Source: Rhodospirillaceae bacterium (GTDB lineage Bacteria > Pseudomonadota > Alphaproteobacteria > Rhodospirillales > Casp-alpha2). From it: a DNA stretch of 40,205 nt. A program made the translations under genes and the position numbers. Positions 12,650-21,497 of the stretch are shown in pieces. Below the pieces are notes generated by a model, which was not told the origin of the DNA, made no database searches, and saw only the letters and a program-made list of their open reading frames with translations. The stretch lies in contig NZAZ01000147.1 of the NCBI GenBank assembly GCA_002686255.1, positions 1 through 40,205 on the forward strand. The letters run 5' to 3'. Numbering within the stretch: the stretch's first letter is position 1; every line of letters begins with the position of its first letter.

Positions 12650-12679
12650 TTGGGGGTGGACCCGGCGTTGCTGTATAAT
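12650..12679 (+). promoter_or_regulatory. Probable uppP promoter
   Basis: TATAAT at 12674-12679 is a perfect -10 box. The best -35 candidate is TTGGGG at 12650-12655, 18 bases upstream, which is weak. The -10 lies in a near-palindromic TATAATATA tract that could also serve the divergent gltB direction. Confidence 0.45.
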
Positions 12680-12704
12680 ATACCATATTTAGGGAGATTT
12701 GGGG

Positions 12705-13511
12705 TTGCCGTTTCTACATATTGCGGTTTTAGCCCTGGTTCAGGGGGTAACCGAGTTCCTGCCCGTCAGCTCGTCGGCGCATCTGATCCTGGTGCCGGCG
12801 CTTACCGGCTGGCCGGATCAGGGGCTGGTGATTGACGTCGCCGTGCATATCGGCACCTTGGGCGCGGTGGTGCTGTATTTCTGGCGCGATTTAGGGGCCA
12901 TGGGCTTAGGCGTGATGCGGCTGATCAGGGGCCGGCGCGATCCGGGGGCCCGGCTGGCCGGGTTCCTGGTCCTGGCCACGGTGCCGGCGGTGGCGGCCGG
13001 CTACCTGCTCGACAGGCATTACCCTTCCGGCATCCGCGGCCTCGAGGTCATCGCCTGGACGACGCTGGGCTTCGGAATCCTGCTGTACCTGGCCGACAAG
13101 CTGGGAATGACGGTGCGCCGGATCGAGCATTTGCGCCTCGGCGACGTCCTCATCATCGGTTTTGCCCAGGTCTTGGCCCTGATCCCCGGCACCAGCCGCT
13201 CCGGCATCACCATGACGGCGGCCCGGTTCCTGGGCCTCGAGCGCCGCGACGGGGCCCGGTTCTCGATGCTGCTGGCGATCCCGGTCATCATCGGCGCCGG
13301 CGGCCTCAAGGGCTGGCAGCTTTATCAATCGGGCGACGCCCGGTTGACCTCCGATGCGCTGCTTTCCGCCGGCCTGGCCTTCGCCGCGGCGCTGATCGCC
13401 ATCGCCGCCCTGATGGCGTGGCTGAAACGATCGAGCTTCACGCCCTTCGTCGTCTACCGGATTTTCCTCGGCGGGCTCCTGCTGGCCGCCGTCTACGGCT
13501 GGGTCGGCTAG
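12705..13511 (+). CDS. uppP: Undecaprenyl-diphosphatase (BacA/UppP)
   Basis: 268-residue membrane enzyme that dephosphorylates undecaprenyl pyrophosphate to recycle the lipid carrier for peptidoglycan and O-antigen. Family signatures are the glutamate-rich loop GVTEFLPVSSSAHL (14-27) and PGTSRSG (161-167). About seven to eight hydrophobic helices span the protein. A TTG at 12705 is chosen as start because AGGGAG (12691-12696) lies eight bases upstream; the TTG at 12699 is too close to it. The protein then begins MPFLHIAVLALVQG, as in homologues. It converges on the reductase gene with a 22-base gap. Confidence 0.95.
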   Translation: MPFLHIAVLALVQGVTEFLPVSSSAHLILVPALTGWPDQGLVIDVAVHIGTLGAVVLYFWRDLGAMGLGVMRLIRGRRDPGARLAGFLVLATVPAVAAGYLLDRHYPSGIRGLEVIAWTTLGFGILLYLADKLGMTVRRIEHLRLGDVLIIGFAQVLALIPGTSRSGITMTAARFLGLERRDGARFSMLLAIPVIIGAGGLKGWQLYQSGDARLTSDALLSAGLAFAAALIAIAALMAWLKRSSFTPFVVYRIFLGGLLLAAVYGWVG

Positions 13512-13533
13512 GGTTCCCCGGGCTCTCCGTCAC

Positions 13534-14484
13534 TCAATATCCCGCTTCCGGATCGACGATCGGCTCGGGCGGCTGGCCGGCCCGGATGCGGCGGATGTTG
13601 GCGGCCACCGCCTCGGCCGCCGTCGCCGGCACCGTCAGGCTGGCGACGTGGGGGGTGACCGTGACCTTAGGATGGTCCCAATAGGGATGATCGCCGGGCA
13701 GGGGCTCGGTATGAAAGACGTCCAGCGTCGCCGCGGCCAGATGGCCGCTATCCAGGGCCAGGAGCAAATCCTCGTCGACCACGTGGCCGCCGCGGGCGGC
13801 GTTGATGACGACGGCGCCACGGGGCAGGCGGGCAAGGGTATCGGCGTTGATGATGGCTTCCGTTTCCGGCGTCAGCGGCAGCAGGCAGACCAGGATTTCC
13901 GTTCGTTCCAGGAACGGCCCCAGGCCGTCGGCCCCGTGAAAGCCGGTGACGCCTTCCAGGTCCTTCGGCGTGCGGCTCCACCCGGCGACGTCGATTTCCA
14001 GCGCCCGGAGCTTCGCCGCCGCGTCGGCGCCGAGGATGCCCAAACCCATGATCCCGACCCGTTTTTTGCGGGTGTCGGCCTGGGGAAGCTGCCGCCAGCG
14101 TTTCTCGGCGACCAGGCGCCCGTATTCGCCGAAGTGGCGGTGGTGGTGAAGGACCCAATAGATCACGTATTCGCGAATGCCCCGGGTCAGCCCCGGGTCG
14201 ACCAGCCGCACCACCGGCACGTCCCGGGGCAGGTCGCGGCCGACCATCAGGTGATCGACCCCGGCGCCGAGGGAAAAGATCGCCTTCAGGTTGGGGAATT
14301 CCTTGAGCGCCCCCTTCTTCGGCGCCCCCACGAGGGCGTATTCGATGTCCGCCGGATCGCCGATATCTTCGCCCTCTTCGCCGCCGGGGGTCCAGACGCG
14401 GAAGTCCAGGTCCGGCAGCTCATCGGCCAGGGCGTCGCGCCACAGGTCCGCATCGTCGGTCTGCGAGGAGAACAGGAGGGCCAT
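13534..14484 (-). CDS. ghrA: Glyoxylate/hydroxypyruvate reductase, GhrA-like
   Basis: 316-residue D-2-hydroxyacid dehydrogenase that would reduce glyoxylate or hydroxypyruvate with NAD(P)H. The dinucleotide-binding motif is GLGILG (147-152). The catalytic set fits the family: R231 in NAARGGHVVDE, E260 in DVFHTEPLP and H279 in VTPHVAS. The start is MALLFSSQ; the 16 codons further upstream are AT-rich leader. It stands alone: the yej operon upstream is separated by a terminator-like inverted repeat. GhrA-like enzymes prefer NADPH, but substrate preference cannot be read from the sequence. Confidence 0.85.
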   Translation of the reverse strand: MALLFSSQTDDADLWRDALADELPDLDFRVWTPGGEEGEDIGDPADIEYALVGAPKKGALKEFPNLKAIFSLGAGVDHLMVGRDLPRDVPVVRLVDPGLTRGIREYVIYWVLHHHRHFGEYGRLVAEKRWRQLPQADTRKKRVGIMGLGILGADAAAKLRALEIDVAGWSRTPKDLEGVTGFHGADGLGPFLERTEILVCLLPLTPETEAIINADTLARLPRGAVVINAARGGHVVDEDLLLALDSGHLAAATLDVFHTEPLPGDHPYWDHPKVTVTPHVASLTVPATAAEAVAANIRRIRAGQPPEPIVDPEAGY

Positions 14485-14516
14485 GGTGAACGCGATCCTA
14501 GTGATGTGAAAAGAAA

Positions 14517-14594
14517 TTAACCACCAAGGCACAAAGTAAAATCAGCAAAAGAAGAAAAGGGAAAAAATTTTCTTCTTTGTGTCTTTGTGGTGAA
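14517..14594. repeat. Inverted repeat / terminator-like element after yejF
   Basis: Arms at 14517-14536 (TTAACCACCAAGGCACAAAG) and 14575-14594 are inverted copies that agree at 17 of 20 positions. The loop is A/T-rich and contains a long purine run, unlike the surrounding GC-rich DNA. The element fills the gap between the yejF stop and ghrA, so it probably ends yejABEF transcription. From memory, similar CACCAAGG/CACAAAG repeats occur between genes in several bacterial phyla. Confidence 0.65.
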
Positions 14595-14597
14595 TCC

Positions 14598-16223
14598 CTA
14601 GACGCTCACCGCGCCGGTGTCGTCGGCCTTCATCTCGAAGGCGGCGGCCATCAGCGCCCGGGTGTAGGGGTCCTTGGGGTCGTCGAAGATGCCGTCGGCC
14701 GGCCCCTGTTCGACGACCCGGCCCCGGCGCATGACCAAGATTTCGTGGGCCAAGGCGCGGACGACCTTGAGGTCGTGGCTGATGAACAGGTAGGCCAGGT
14801 CATGGCGTTTCTGCAGGTCGCGCAGCAGTTCGACGATCTGCGCCTGCACCGACATGTCCAAGGCGCTGGTCGGTTCGTCGAGGACAATGAACTTGGGCTT
14901 CAGCACCAGCGCCCGGGCGATGGCGATACGCTGGCGCTGGCCGCCCGAGAACTCATGCGGATAGCGGTTCATCATCTCCGCCTCCAGGCCGACTTCATCG
15001 AGCGCCTCGGCGACCCTTTTCCGGCGCCCGTCGAAATCGCCGCCGATGCCGTGGACCAGAAGCCCCTCCTCGACGATCTGCCGCACCGACAGGCGGGGGC
15101 TCAGAGAGCCGAAGGGGTCCTGGAAGACGATCTGCATCTCGCGCCGGAGCGGCCTCAGCGTCTTCTTGTCCAGGCCCTGGATGGAGCGGCCCTCGAAGGT
15201 GATCTCGCCGGAGCTTTTCTCCAGCCGCAGCAGCGCCCGGCCGAGCGTGCTTTTGCCCGAACCCGACTCACCGACGACGCCCAAGGTATGGCCCCGGCGG
15301 ACTTCGAGGGTGATGCCGTCCACCGCCTTGATGTGGTCCACCGTGCGCCGGATAACGCCCTTCTTGATCGGGAACCAGACCTTGACGTCGCCCGTCGCCG
15401 ACACCTTTTCGCCGTCGACGGGAGCCGGATCGGGCCGGCCCTTGGGTTCGGCATCGAGCAGGTGTTTGGTGTAGGCGTGGGCCGGCTGGCCGAACACCTG
15501 GGCCAAATCCCCCTGTTCGACGATCTCGCCGTCGGTCATCACCGAAACCCGGTCGGCCATGCCCCGGACGATGCCCAGGTCATGGGTGATCAACAGCAAC
15601 GCCATGCCGAGCTTCTGTTGCAGGTCCTTGAGCAGCTTCAACACCTGCGCCTGGATGGTGACGTCGAGCGCCGTCGTCGGTTCGTCGGCGATCAGAAGGT
15701 CCGGGTCGTTGGCGAGCGCCATGGCGATCATCACCCGCTGCTGCTGCCCGCCGGAGAATTCGTGCGGCAGGGCGCCCAGGCGGCCCTTGGCTTCGGGCAG
15801 GCCGACCAGGTCCAGCAGTTCCAAAACCCGGTCATGGGCCTCGGCGGGGTTGAGCGCCTTGTGCAGGTGCAGGACCTCGGAAATCTGTTTCTCGATCGAA
15901 TGCAGCGGGTTCAGGGAGGTCAGCGGCTCCTGGAAGATCATGGCGATGCGGTTGCCCCGGATCTCGCGCATGCGGTGGGCGGGGGCGCCCATAAGCTCGT
16001 CGCCCCGGAAACGGATGGAACCGCCGCCGTGCCAGGCCAGCGGATAGGGCAGCAACTGCATTACCGACAGCGCCGTCACCGACTTGCCCGAACCCGATTC
16101 GCCGACCAGGGCGTGGGTCTCGCCCTTTTCGATGGTCAGCGACAGGTCCCGGACCGCCCTGACCTCGGCCCCGTCCCGGCCGAACGAGGTATAGAGGCCA
16201 TTGATTTCAAGAAGCGTGCTCAT
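14598..16223 (-). CDS. yejF: Oligopeptide ABC importer ATPase, double-domain
   Basis: 541 residues carrying two complete ABC ATPase domains in tandem. The first has Walker A GESGSGKS at 41-48, signature FSGGQQQR and Walker B LLIADEP. The second starts near residue 275 with its own Walker A GESGSGKS, signature FSGGQRQR and FIVLDEP. YejF powers uptake of peptides (microcin C and antimicrobial peptides in enterics) through YejBE. The start is MSTLLEINGL, which overlaps the yejE stop by four bases (ATGA); the longer upstream frame is not credible. It is the last gene of yejA-B-E-F, and a terminator-like repeat follows. Confidence 0.95.
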   Translation of the reverse strand: MSTLLEINGLYTSFGRDGAEVRAVRDLSLTIEKGETHALVGESGSGKSVTALSVMQLLPYPLAWHGGGSIRFRGDELMGAPAHRMREIRGNRIAMIFQEPLTSLNPLHSIEKQISEVLHLHKALNPAEAHDRVLELLDLVGLPEAKGRLGALPHEFSGGQQQRVMIAMALANDPDLLIADEPTTALDVTIQAQVLKLLKDLQQKLGMALLLITHDLGIVRGMADRVSVMTDGEIVEQGDLAQVFGQPAHAYTKHLLDAEPKGRPDPAPVDGEKVSATGDVKVWFPIKKGVIRRTVDHIKAVDGITLEVRRGHTLGVVGESGSGKSTLGRALLRLEKSSGEITFEGRSIQGLDKKTLRPLRREMQIVFQDPFGSLSPRLSVRQIVEEGLLVHGIGGDFDGRRKRVAEALDEVGLEAEMMNRYPHEFSGGQRQRIAIARALVLKPKFIVLDEPTSALDMSVQAQIVELLRDLQKRHDLAYLFISHDLKVVRALAHEILVMRRGRVVEQGPADGIFDDPKDPYTRALMAAAFEMKADDTGAVSV

Positions 16224-17314
16224 CGGAGCGTCTTCCTCGGGTCGAAGGCGTCGCGCACCGCTTCGCCGATGAAAACCAGCAGACTGAGCATGATGGCGAC
16301 GACGGCGAAGGCCGTAAACCCCAGCCACGGCGCGTGCAGGTTGGCCTTGCCCTGGTTCAAAAGCTCGCCCAGGCTGGCCGAGCCGACCGGCAGCCCGAAA
16401 CCGAGGAAGTCCAGCGCCGTCAGCGTGGTGATGGACCCGGCGAGAATAAACGGCATGAAAGTGACGGTGGCGACCATGGCGTTGGGCAGCACGTGCTTGT
16501 AGATGATCTTGATGTCGGAAACGCCCAGCGCCTTGGCGGCGCGGACGAAATCCAGGTTGCGCGCCTTCAGGAACTCGGCCCTGACGACGCCGACGAAGCC
16601 CATCCAGCTAAACAGCAGCATCAGGCTCAACAGCCACCAGAAATTGGGGGTGATGACGCTGGCCATGATGATCAGCAGATAGAGCATCGGCATGCCGGCC
16701 CAGATTTCGATGAAGCGTTGTCCCAACAGGTCCGTCAGACCGCCGTAGAACCCCTGGAAGGCGCCGACGGAAACGCCGACGGCGGCGCTGATGATCGTCA
16801 GCGCCAGCCCGAACAGCACCGAAATGCGGAATCCGTAAATCATCCGGGCGACCACGTCGCGGCCCTGATCGTCGGTGCCGAGCCAGTTCTGGGCGCTGGG
16901 CGGGGCCGGGGCCGGGACCTTGAGGTCGTAATTGATGCTGTCGAAGGAAAACCGCACCGGCGGCCACACCATCCATCCTTTCTTGTTGATCAGCTCGATG
17001 ACGAAGGGGTCGCGGTAATCGGCTTCGGTCAGGAATTCGCCGCCGAAGGCGGTTTCCGGGTAATCGACGAACACCGGGACATAGAATTCGCCGTCGTAAC
17101 GGATCAGCGGCGGCTTGTCGTTGGCGATCAGCTCGGCGAACAGGCTGAGGAAGAACAAGATAAGGAAAATCCACAACGACCAGAAACCGCGCCGGTTGCG
17201 GGCGAAATTGACCAGCCGGCGGCGCATGATCGGGGTGACGCGGAGGCCGAGGAAGCGGCTTTCCGGCATGGCCGGCGCTTCAGTGGGCAGGGCGTCCAAG
17301 CGGGCGTCAGACAT
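16220..17314 (-). CDS. yejE: Oligopeptide ABC importer permease YejE
   Basis: 364-residue inner-membrane permease of the DppC/OppC class. One N-terminal TM (about 45-65) is followed by a periplasmic domain of about 100 residues. Five further TMs carry the permease EAA loop (AKALGVSDIKIIYKHVLPNA, about 260-279), the coupling helix that contacts the ATPase. The ending near EAVRDAFDPRKTLR is typical. It overlaps yejB by 8 bases and yejF by 4, indicating translational coupling. The sequence LGTDDQGRDVVARMIYGFRIS is the usual OppC-type motif. Confidence 0.94.
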   Translation of the reverse strand: MSDARLDALPTEAPAMPESRFLGLRVTPIMRRRLVNFARNRRGFWSLWIFLILFFLSLFAELIANDKPPLIRYDGEFYVPVFVDYPETAFGGEFLTEADYRDPFVIELINKKGWMVWPPVRFSFDSINYDLKVPAPAPPSAQNWLGTDDQGRDVVARMIYGFRISVLFGLALTIISAAVGVSVGAFQGFYGGLTDLLGQRFIEIWAGMPMLYLLIIMASVITPNFWWLLSLMLLFSWMGFVGVVRAEFLKARNLDFVRAAKALGVSDIKIIYKHVLPNAMVATVTFMPFILAGSITTLTALDFLGFGLPVGSASLGELLNQGKANLHAPWLGFTAFAVVAIMLSLLVFIGEAVRDAFDPRKTLR

Positions 17315-18422
17315 CCCTGGCCTCGAAATCGATACGGGGGTCGATGATGTGGTACATGAGATCGCCGATGATCCCCATCAACAGCCCCAGCAGGGTAAAG
17401 AAATAGAGGGTGCCGAACATGACCGGGAAATCGCGCTTCAAGGTTGCCTCGAACCCGAGCAGCCCCAGGCCGTCGAGCGAGAAGATGATTTCCGTCAGCA
17501 TGACGCCGGTGAACAGGATGCCGATGAAGGCGGCCGGGAAGCCGGCGATGACGATCAGCATGGCGTTACGGAACACGTGGCCGTAAAGCACGCGCCCTTC
17601 CTCCAGCCCCTTGGCCCGCGCCGTGATCACGTATTGCTTGTTGATCTCCTCCAGGAACGAGTTCTTGGTCAACATGGTCAGCCCGGCGAAGCCGCCGATG
17701 ACCATGGACAGCAGCGGCAACGTCATGTGCCAGAAGTAATCGGCGACCTTGCCGAAAAAGGAAAGAGTCTCGAAATCTGGCGAGGTCAGGCCGCGCAGCG
17801 GGAAGAAGGGAAAAATGCCGCCGCGCGCGAACAACATGATCAGCAGGATGGCGAATAGAAACGACGGTACTGCGTTGCCGAAGACGACGACGCCGGACGT
17901 CCAGACGTCGAACTTCGATCCGTCCCGGACCGCCTTGGCGATGCCGAGGGGAATGGAGATCATATAGACCAACAGCGTCGTCCATACGCCCAGCGAGATG
18001 GACACCGGCATCTTGTCGACGACCAGTTGGGCGACGCTCTTGTCCTGAAAGAAGCTGTCGCCGAAATCGAACCGGATATAGCTGCCCATCATCAGGACGA
18101 AGCGTTCGTGGGCCGGCTTGTCGAGGCCGAACTGACGCTCGATGTCCTTGATCAGCTCCGGCGGCAGGCCCCGGGCGCCGCGGTAGCGGCTCGGTTCGCC
18201 GGCCTGCTTTCCGGTGACCTGGGTGCGCTTGCCGGCGGCGACCTCGCTGCCGGCTTCGCCGCCGACCCGGGCCGTCACGTCGACGGCCTCGCCGGTCAAT
18301 TGCGCGATGGCCTGTTCCACCGGGCCGCCCGGCAAAACCTGCACGACGGCGAAGTTGATGACCATGATCCCGAACAGCGTCGGGATAATCAGCAACAGGC
18401 GGCGGACGATGTATGCATACAT
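17307..18422 (-). CDS. yejB: Oligopeptide ABC importer permease YejB
   Basis: 371-residue permease of the DppB/OppB class, starting MYAYIVRRLLLIIPTLFGI. The N-terminal TM is followed by a periplasmic stretch with the family-typical insertion (about 45-85) and then five TMs. The EAA loop is ITARAKGLEEGRVLYGHVFRNA (about 268-289). It pairs with YejE to form the channel. It sits 14 bases after yejA and overlaps yejE by 8 bases. Confidence 0.94.
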   Translation of the reverse strand: MYAYIVRRLLLIIPTLFGIMVINFAVVQVLPGGPVEQAIAQLTGEAVDVTARVGGEAGSEVAAGKRTQVTGKQAGEPSRYRGARGLPPELIKDIERQFGLDKPAHERFVLMMGSYIRFDFGDSFFQDKSVAQLVVDKMPVSISLGVWTTLLVYMISIPLGIAKAVRDGSKFDVWTSGVVVFGNAVPSFLFAILLIMLFARGGIFPFFPLRGLTSPDFETLSFFGKVADYFWHMTLPLLSMVIGGFAGLTMLTKNSFLEEINKQYVITARAKGLEEGRVLYGHVFRNAMLIVIAGFPAAFIGILFTGVMLTEIIFSLDGLGLLGFEATLKRDFPVMFGTLYFFTLLGLLMGIIGDLMYHIIDPRIDFEARDV

Positions 18423-18436
18423 GGATTAGGCGCAGG

Positions 18437-20287
18437 TCATTGTTTGGCCGAAGCAAGCTTGCTTTTTAGAACGTCTTCCTTTTTCGGATCGACCCACCAG
18501 GCCACGAACTGGTTGCCCTGAATAGGCGTGATTTTAGGCCGCCCGAACTTGTCCCAATAAGCGACGCGATCATATTTGGCGTGCCAGTGGGGAATTACCC
18601 AGTGGCCCCACTGCAACACCCTATCCAGCGCCCGGACGCTGGTCACCAGGGCTTTTCGGTTTGGCGCCGCGATCACTTTTTCGATCAATTCGTCGATCAT
18701 CGGATCCTTGATGCCGATGGTGTTGCGCCCGCCTTCGATATCGGCGGCGCGGCTGCCCCAGAACGAGCGCTGTTCGTTGCCCGGCGACAGGGACTGGCCC
18801 CAGCCGCCGACGATGACGTCAAAATCGAAGGTATCGAGGCGGCGGCGGTACTGCGACGGATCGACGGTGCGGACCCGCACCTTGACGCCCAGCTTTTCCA
18901 GGTTCTTGGCGAACGGCAGCACGACGCGCTCGAACAGCGGGCTGACCAGCAGCACCTCGAATTCCAGGGGCTTGCCGGTTTTCCCGTTGATGCGCTTGCG
19001 TCCCTTGATGACCCAGCCGGCATCGTTCAGCAGCTTGCTCGCCTTGCGCAGGTTGCGCCGTATATTGCCGGACCCGTCATTTTTCGGCGGGTTGTATTCG
19101 TGGGTGAAAACCTCCGTCGGAATGCGCCCGCGATAGGGTTCCAGCAGTTTCAATTCATCGCCTTCGGGAACCCCGGTCGCCGCCAGTTCCGAATTATCGA
19201 AGAAGCTCCGGGTGCGGGCGTACTGGCCGTAAAACAGGTTCTTGTTCGACCATTCGTAGTCGAAGGCATGGGCCAAAGCCTGACGGACACGGCTGTCCTT
19301 AAAGATTTTGCGCCGGGTGTTCATGACGAAGGCCTGCATTCCCGAGGAACGGTTGTGGTTGATCTCGACCTTTTTGATCAGGCCTTTTTCCACATTGGGG
19401 GTCTTGTAGGCCGTGGCCCAGGCCTTGGATGAATTTTCGGCGCGGTAGTCGTATTCGCCGCCCTTGAACGCCAGCAGGGCGACGGTGCCGTCGCGGTAAT
19501 AGTCGTAGCGGATGACGTCGAAGTTATAGAGGCCCTTGTTGACCGGCAAATCCCGGCCCCACCAGTTTTCGACCCGCCGATAGGTGATCGAACGGCCGGG
19601 CTCGAACTTCTCGATCCTGTAGGGGCCGCTGCCGATGGGCGGCTCCAGAGTCGTCTTGGTGAAATCGCGCCCCTCCCAGTAATGCTTCGGAAGCACCGTT
19701 AATTGGCCCAGGATCAGCGGCAGTTCGCGGTTTTCGCCCGGCTTGAAGGTGAATTTGACCGTCCGCTCGGCGGTCTGGGTCACCGTTGCCACGCTGCCGT
19801 AATAAAAACGGTAAAAAGGCGTGCCCTTCTTGACCAGGGTATTGAAGGTCCAGATTACGTCGGCGGCGCTAACAGGTCTGCCGTCGTGCCAGCGGGCTTC
19901 CTTGCGTAGGGTAAAGGCGGCCCACGAGCGGTCCTTCGGCACTTCCACCGATTCGGCAAGTTGGCCGTACTGGCTGAAGGCCTCGTCGGCGGAACCGTGC
20001 ATCAGGTTGTCGTAAAGAAAGCCCAGGCCGGCGGCGCTGTTGCCCTTGACGATGAAGCTGTTGAACGAATCGAAGGTGCCGATGGCCGAAAGCCTGACCG
20101 TACCGCCCTTGGGCGCGTCGGGGTTGGTGTATTCGAAATGAGTAAAATCAGGGGGATACTTCAGGTCCCCGTGCATGGCGATGCCGTAGGCCGGCTTGGG
20201 TTTGTCTTCGTCCGCCGGCGCGGCGCCCGGAAACAGTCCGAGGCCGAGTAGTGCGGTAAAGCCGAAAACAGCGGCAATCAGGCGCAT
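18437..20287 (-). CDS. yejA: Periplasmic oligopeptide-binding protein YejA
   Basis: 616-residue extracellular solute-binding protein, family 5. The N-terminal signal peptide (about 1-24, MRLIAAVFGFTALLGLGLFP, cleaved near APA) is followed by YGIAMHGDLKYPPDF, characteristic of YejA. The start at 20287 is chosen because the signal peptide begins there and a GGGGGG ribosome-site-like run precedes it; the 50 codons upstream are non-coding. It captures peptides for YejBEF. It is first in the operon, and the 94 bases up to the inverted-repeat element at 20382 must contain its promoter, though no clear boxes are visible. Confidence 0.94.
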   Translation of the reverse strand: MRLIAAVFGFTALLGLGLFPGAAPADEDKPKPAYGIAMHGDLKYPPDFTHFEYTNPDAPKGGTVRLSAIGTFDSFNSFIVKGNSAAGLGFLYDNLMHGSADEAFSQYGQLAESVEVPKDRSWAAFTLRKEARWHDGRPVSAADVIWTFNTLVKKGTPFYRFYYGSVATVTQTAERTVKFTFKPGENRELPLILGQLTVLPKHYWEGRDFTKTTLEPPIGSGPYRIEKFEPGRSITYRRVENWWGRDLPVNKGLYNFDVIRYDYYRDGTVALLAFKGGEYDYRAENSSKAWATAYKTPNVEKGLIKKVEINHNRSSGMQAFVMNTRRKIFKDSRVRQALAHAFDYEWSNKNLFYGQYARTRSFFDNSELAATGVPEGDELKLLEPYRGRIPTEVFTHEYNPPKNDGSGNIRRNLRKASKLLNDAGWVIKGRKRINGKTGKPLEFEVLLVSPLFERVVLPFAKNLEKLGVKVRVRTVDPSQYRRRLDTFDFDVIVGGWGQSLSPGNEQRSFWGSRAADIEGGRNTIGIKDPMIDELIEKVIAAPNRKALVTSVRALDRVLQWGHWVIPHWHAKYDRVAYWDKFGRPKITPIQGNQFVAWWVDPKKEDVLKSKLASAKQ

Positions 20288-20381
20288 GCGCCCCCCTTTA
20301 GTTCGGTGCAACCCCGCTTGATATTGGGGTCGGGTCATTGGCGGATCAAGACACCATTGAAGGATGGCGAAATTGTGATTT

Positions 20382-20699
20382 ATACCAAGGATCAGTGATA
20401 ATGACTCATAGGGACGGCTTGCCAAGGTTTTCGGCAAGGAGCGTGCGGCGTGGCGATGCGGGACATCGCGAGGCGTGCGCGACGCTGTCCGAAAGCCTTG
20501 GCAAGCCGCCGTCTCGGTCGCCCTTGCGGCCCGTCCGGGGCCACGGGGTGTCCCCGTTTTTTTATAACGGGGGGCGCCCCCGCAACCCCCGGGGGCGTCG
20601 GAAAGCCTTGACGATGCACCGCATCGCCTGCGACTTCCCTCCTACCCGACGAGCCGCATGGACGATCCCTATAGGTCATTATCACCGCTCCTTGGTATT
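20382..20699. mobile_element. 318-bp inverted-repeat element next to hisN
   Basis: Terminal arms of 33 bases at 20382-20414 and 20667-20699 match, in inverted orientation, at 29 positions; the outer part reads ATACCAAGGAGCGGTGATAA on the hisN strand. Inside are a second inverted repeat (20414-20434 with 20489-20508, around GCTTGCCAAGG), a GAAAGCCTTG copy at 601-610 past 20000, and a CCCCGTT/AACGGGG hairpin at 20552-20572. Open frames cross it on both strands, but they change with each arm and look like shadows. Outer-arm fragments recur at 29587-29606 and 38245-38258. A non-autonomous mobile repeat is the best reading; a structured RNA is possible. Confidence 0.7.
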
Positions 20700-21497
20700 A
20701 TTGCCGGTCAAAACCTCAAGCGCGGCGGCGTGAAGGGCGTGATCGCCGGCCGCCAGCACCGTGCCATCGCCCTCCATATCCAGTGCCCGGCCCCGCCAAT
20801 CGGTGATGAAGCCGCCGGCGCCTTCGACGATCGGCACCACGGCCGCATAGTCGTACAGTTCCATGGTTCCCTCGCAAACCAGGTCCACGGTGCCGTTGGC
20901 CAGCAACCCATAGGCCATGCATTCGGCGCCGTAGACGGTACGCCGGGCTTGCTTGCGCAGGCGCTCGAAGGCCGGGAAATCGGCGTCTTCGAACATGTGC
21001 GGAGAGGTCGCGTAAAGCCAAGCCTGGGCCAAATCGCCGCAGGCCCGGACGTGGACGGGATTGCCGTTGAACGTCGTCGGCCGGCCTTGGCGGCCGATCC
21101 ACCGTTCGCCCAGCGCCGGCATGTCCATGACGCCCAGGACCGGGCGGCCTTGGCGCAGGAGCGCGATCAGGGTGCCGAACAGCGGCTTGCCGGTGACGAA
21201 GGACTGGGTGCCGTCGATGGGATCCAGCACCCAGACGAACTCGGCGTCTTCTTGGGCGTCGTCCATTTCCTCGCCGATGATGCCGTGATCGGGAAAGACT
21301 TCCTCGATCAACCCCCGCATCGCCGATTCGGCCTCTCCGTCGGCGGCGGTGACCGGACTTTGGTCCGGTTTGGCGCTGACGTCCAAGGGGGCCCTGAAAT
21401 ATTTCATGACCACGGCGCCGGCGGCGTCGGCCGCGCGCCCGGCCAGTTCCACGAAAGTATCGTCCGGAGACGCTGTTCCGGAACCCGCGTTGCTCAT
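20682..21497 (-). CDS. hisN: Histidinol-phosphatase, inositol-monophosphatase family
   Basis: 271-residue Mg-dependent phosphatase of the IMPase superfamily. Metal-site motifs are GEE at 75-77, DPIDGT at 92-97 and a C-terminal ELYDYAAVVPIVEGAGG near 205-220. In alphaproteobacteria this family supplies histidinol phosphatase, with inositol monophosphatase as the close alternative. MSNAGSG is taken as start because it overlaps the cycM stop by four bases (ATGA); the longer frame upstream is antisense to cycM codons and not real. The last codons, N-T-K-E-R-stop, are read from the right arm of the inverted-repeat element, so the native C-terminus was probably replaced. Confidence 0.87.
   Translation of the reverse strand: MSNAGSGTASPDDTFVELAGRAADAAGAVVMKYFRAPLDVSAKPDQSPVTAADGEAESAMRGLIEEVFPDHGIIGEEMDDAQEDAEFVWVLDPIDGTQSFVTGKPLFGTLIALLRQGRPVLGVMDMPALGERWIGRQGRPTTFNGNPVHVRACGDLAQAWLYATSPHMFEDADFPAFERLRKQARRTVYGAECMAYGLLANGTVDLVCEGTMELYDYAAVVPIVEGAGGFITDWRGRALDMEGDGTVLAAGDHALHAAALEVLTGNNTKER

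Noticed and set aside
14577..16502. Open frame of 641 codons on + across yejF and part of yejE
   Set aside because: It runs antisense to two verified ABC transporter genes and crosses their junction; composition is that of a shadow frame.
20392..20685. Small protein-coding genes within the 318-bp element
   Set aside because: Frames on both strands span the palindromic arms and contain no family signature; their openness follows from GC-rich inverted structure.
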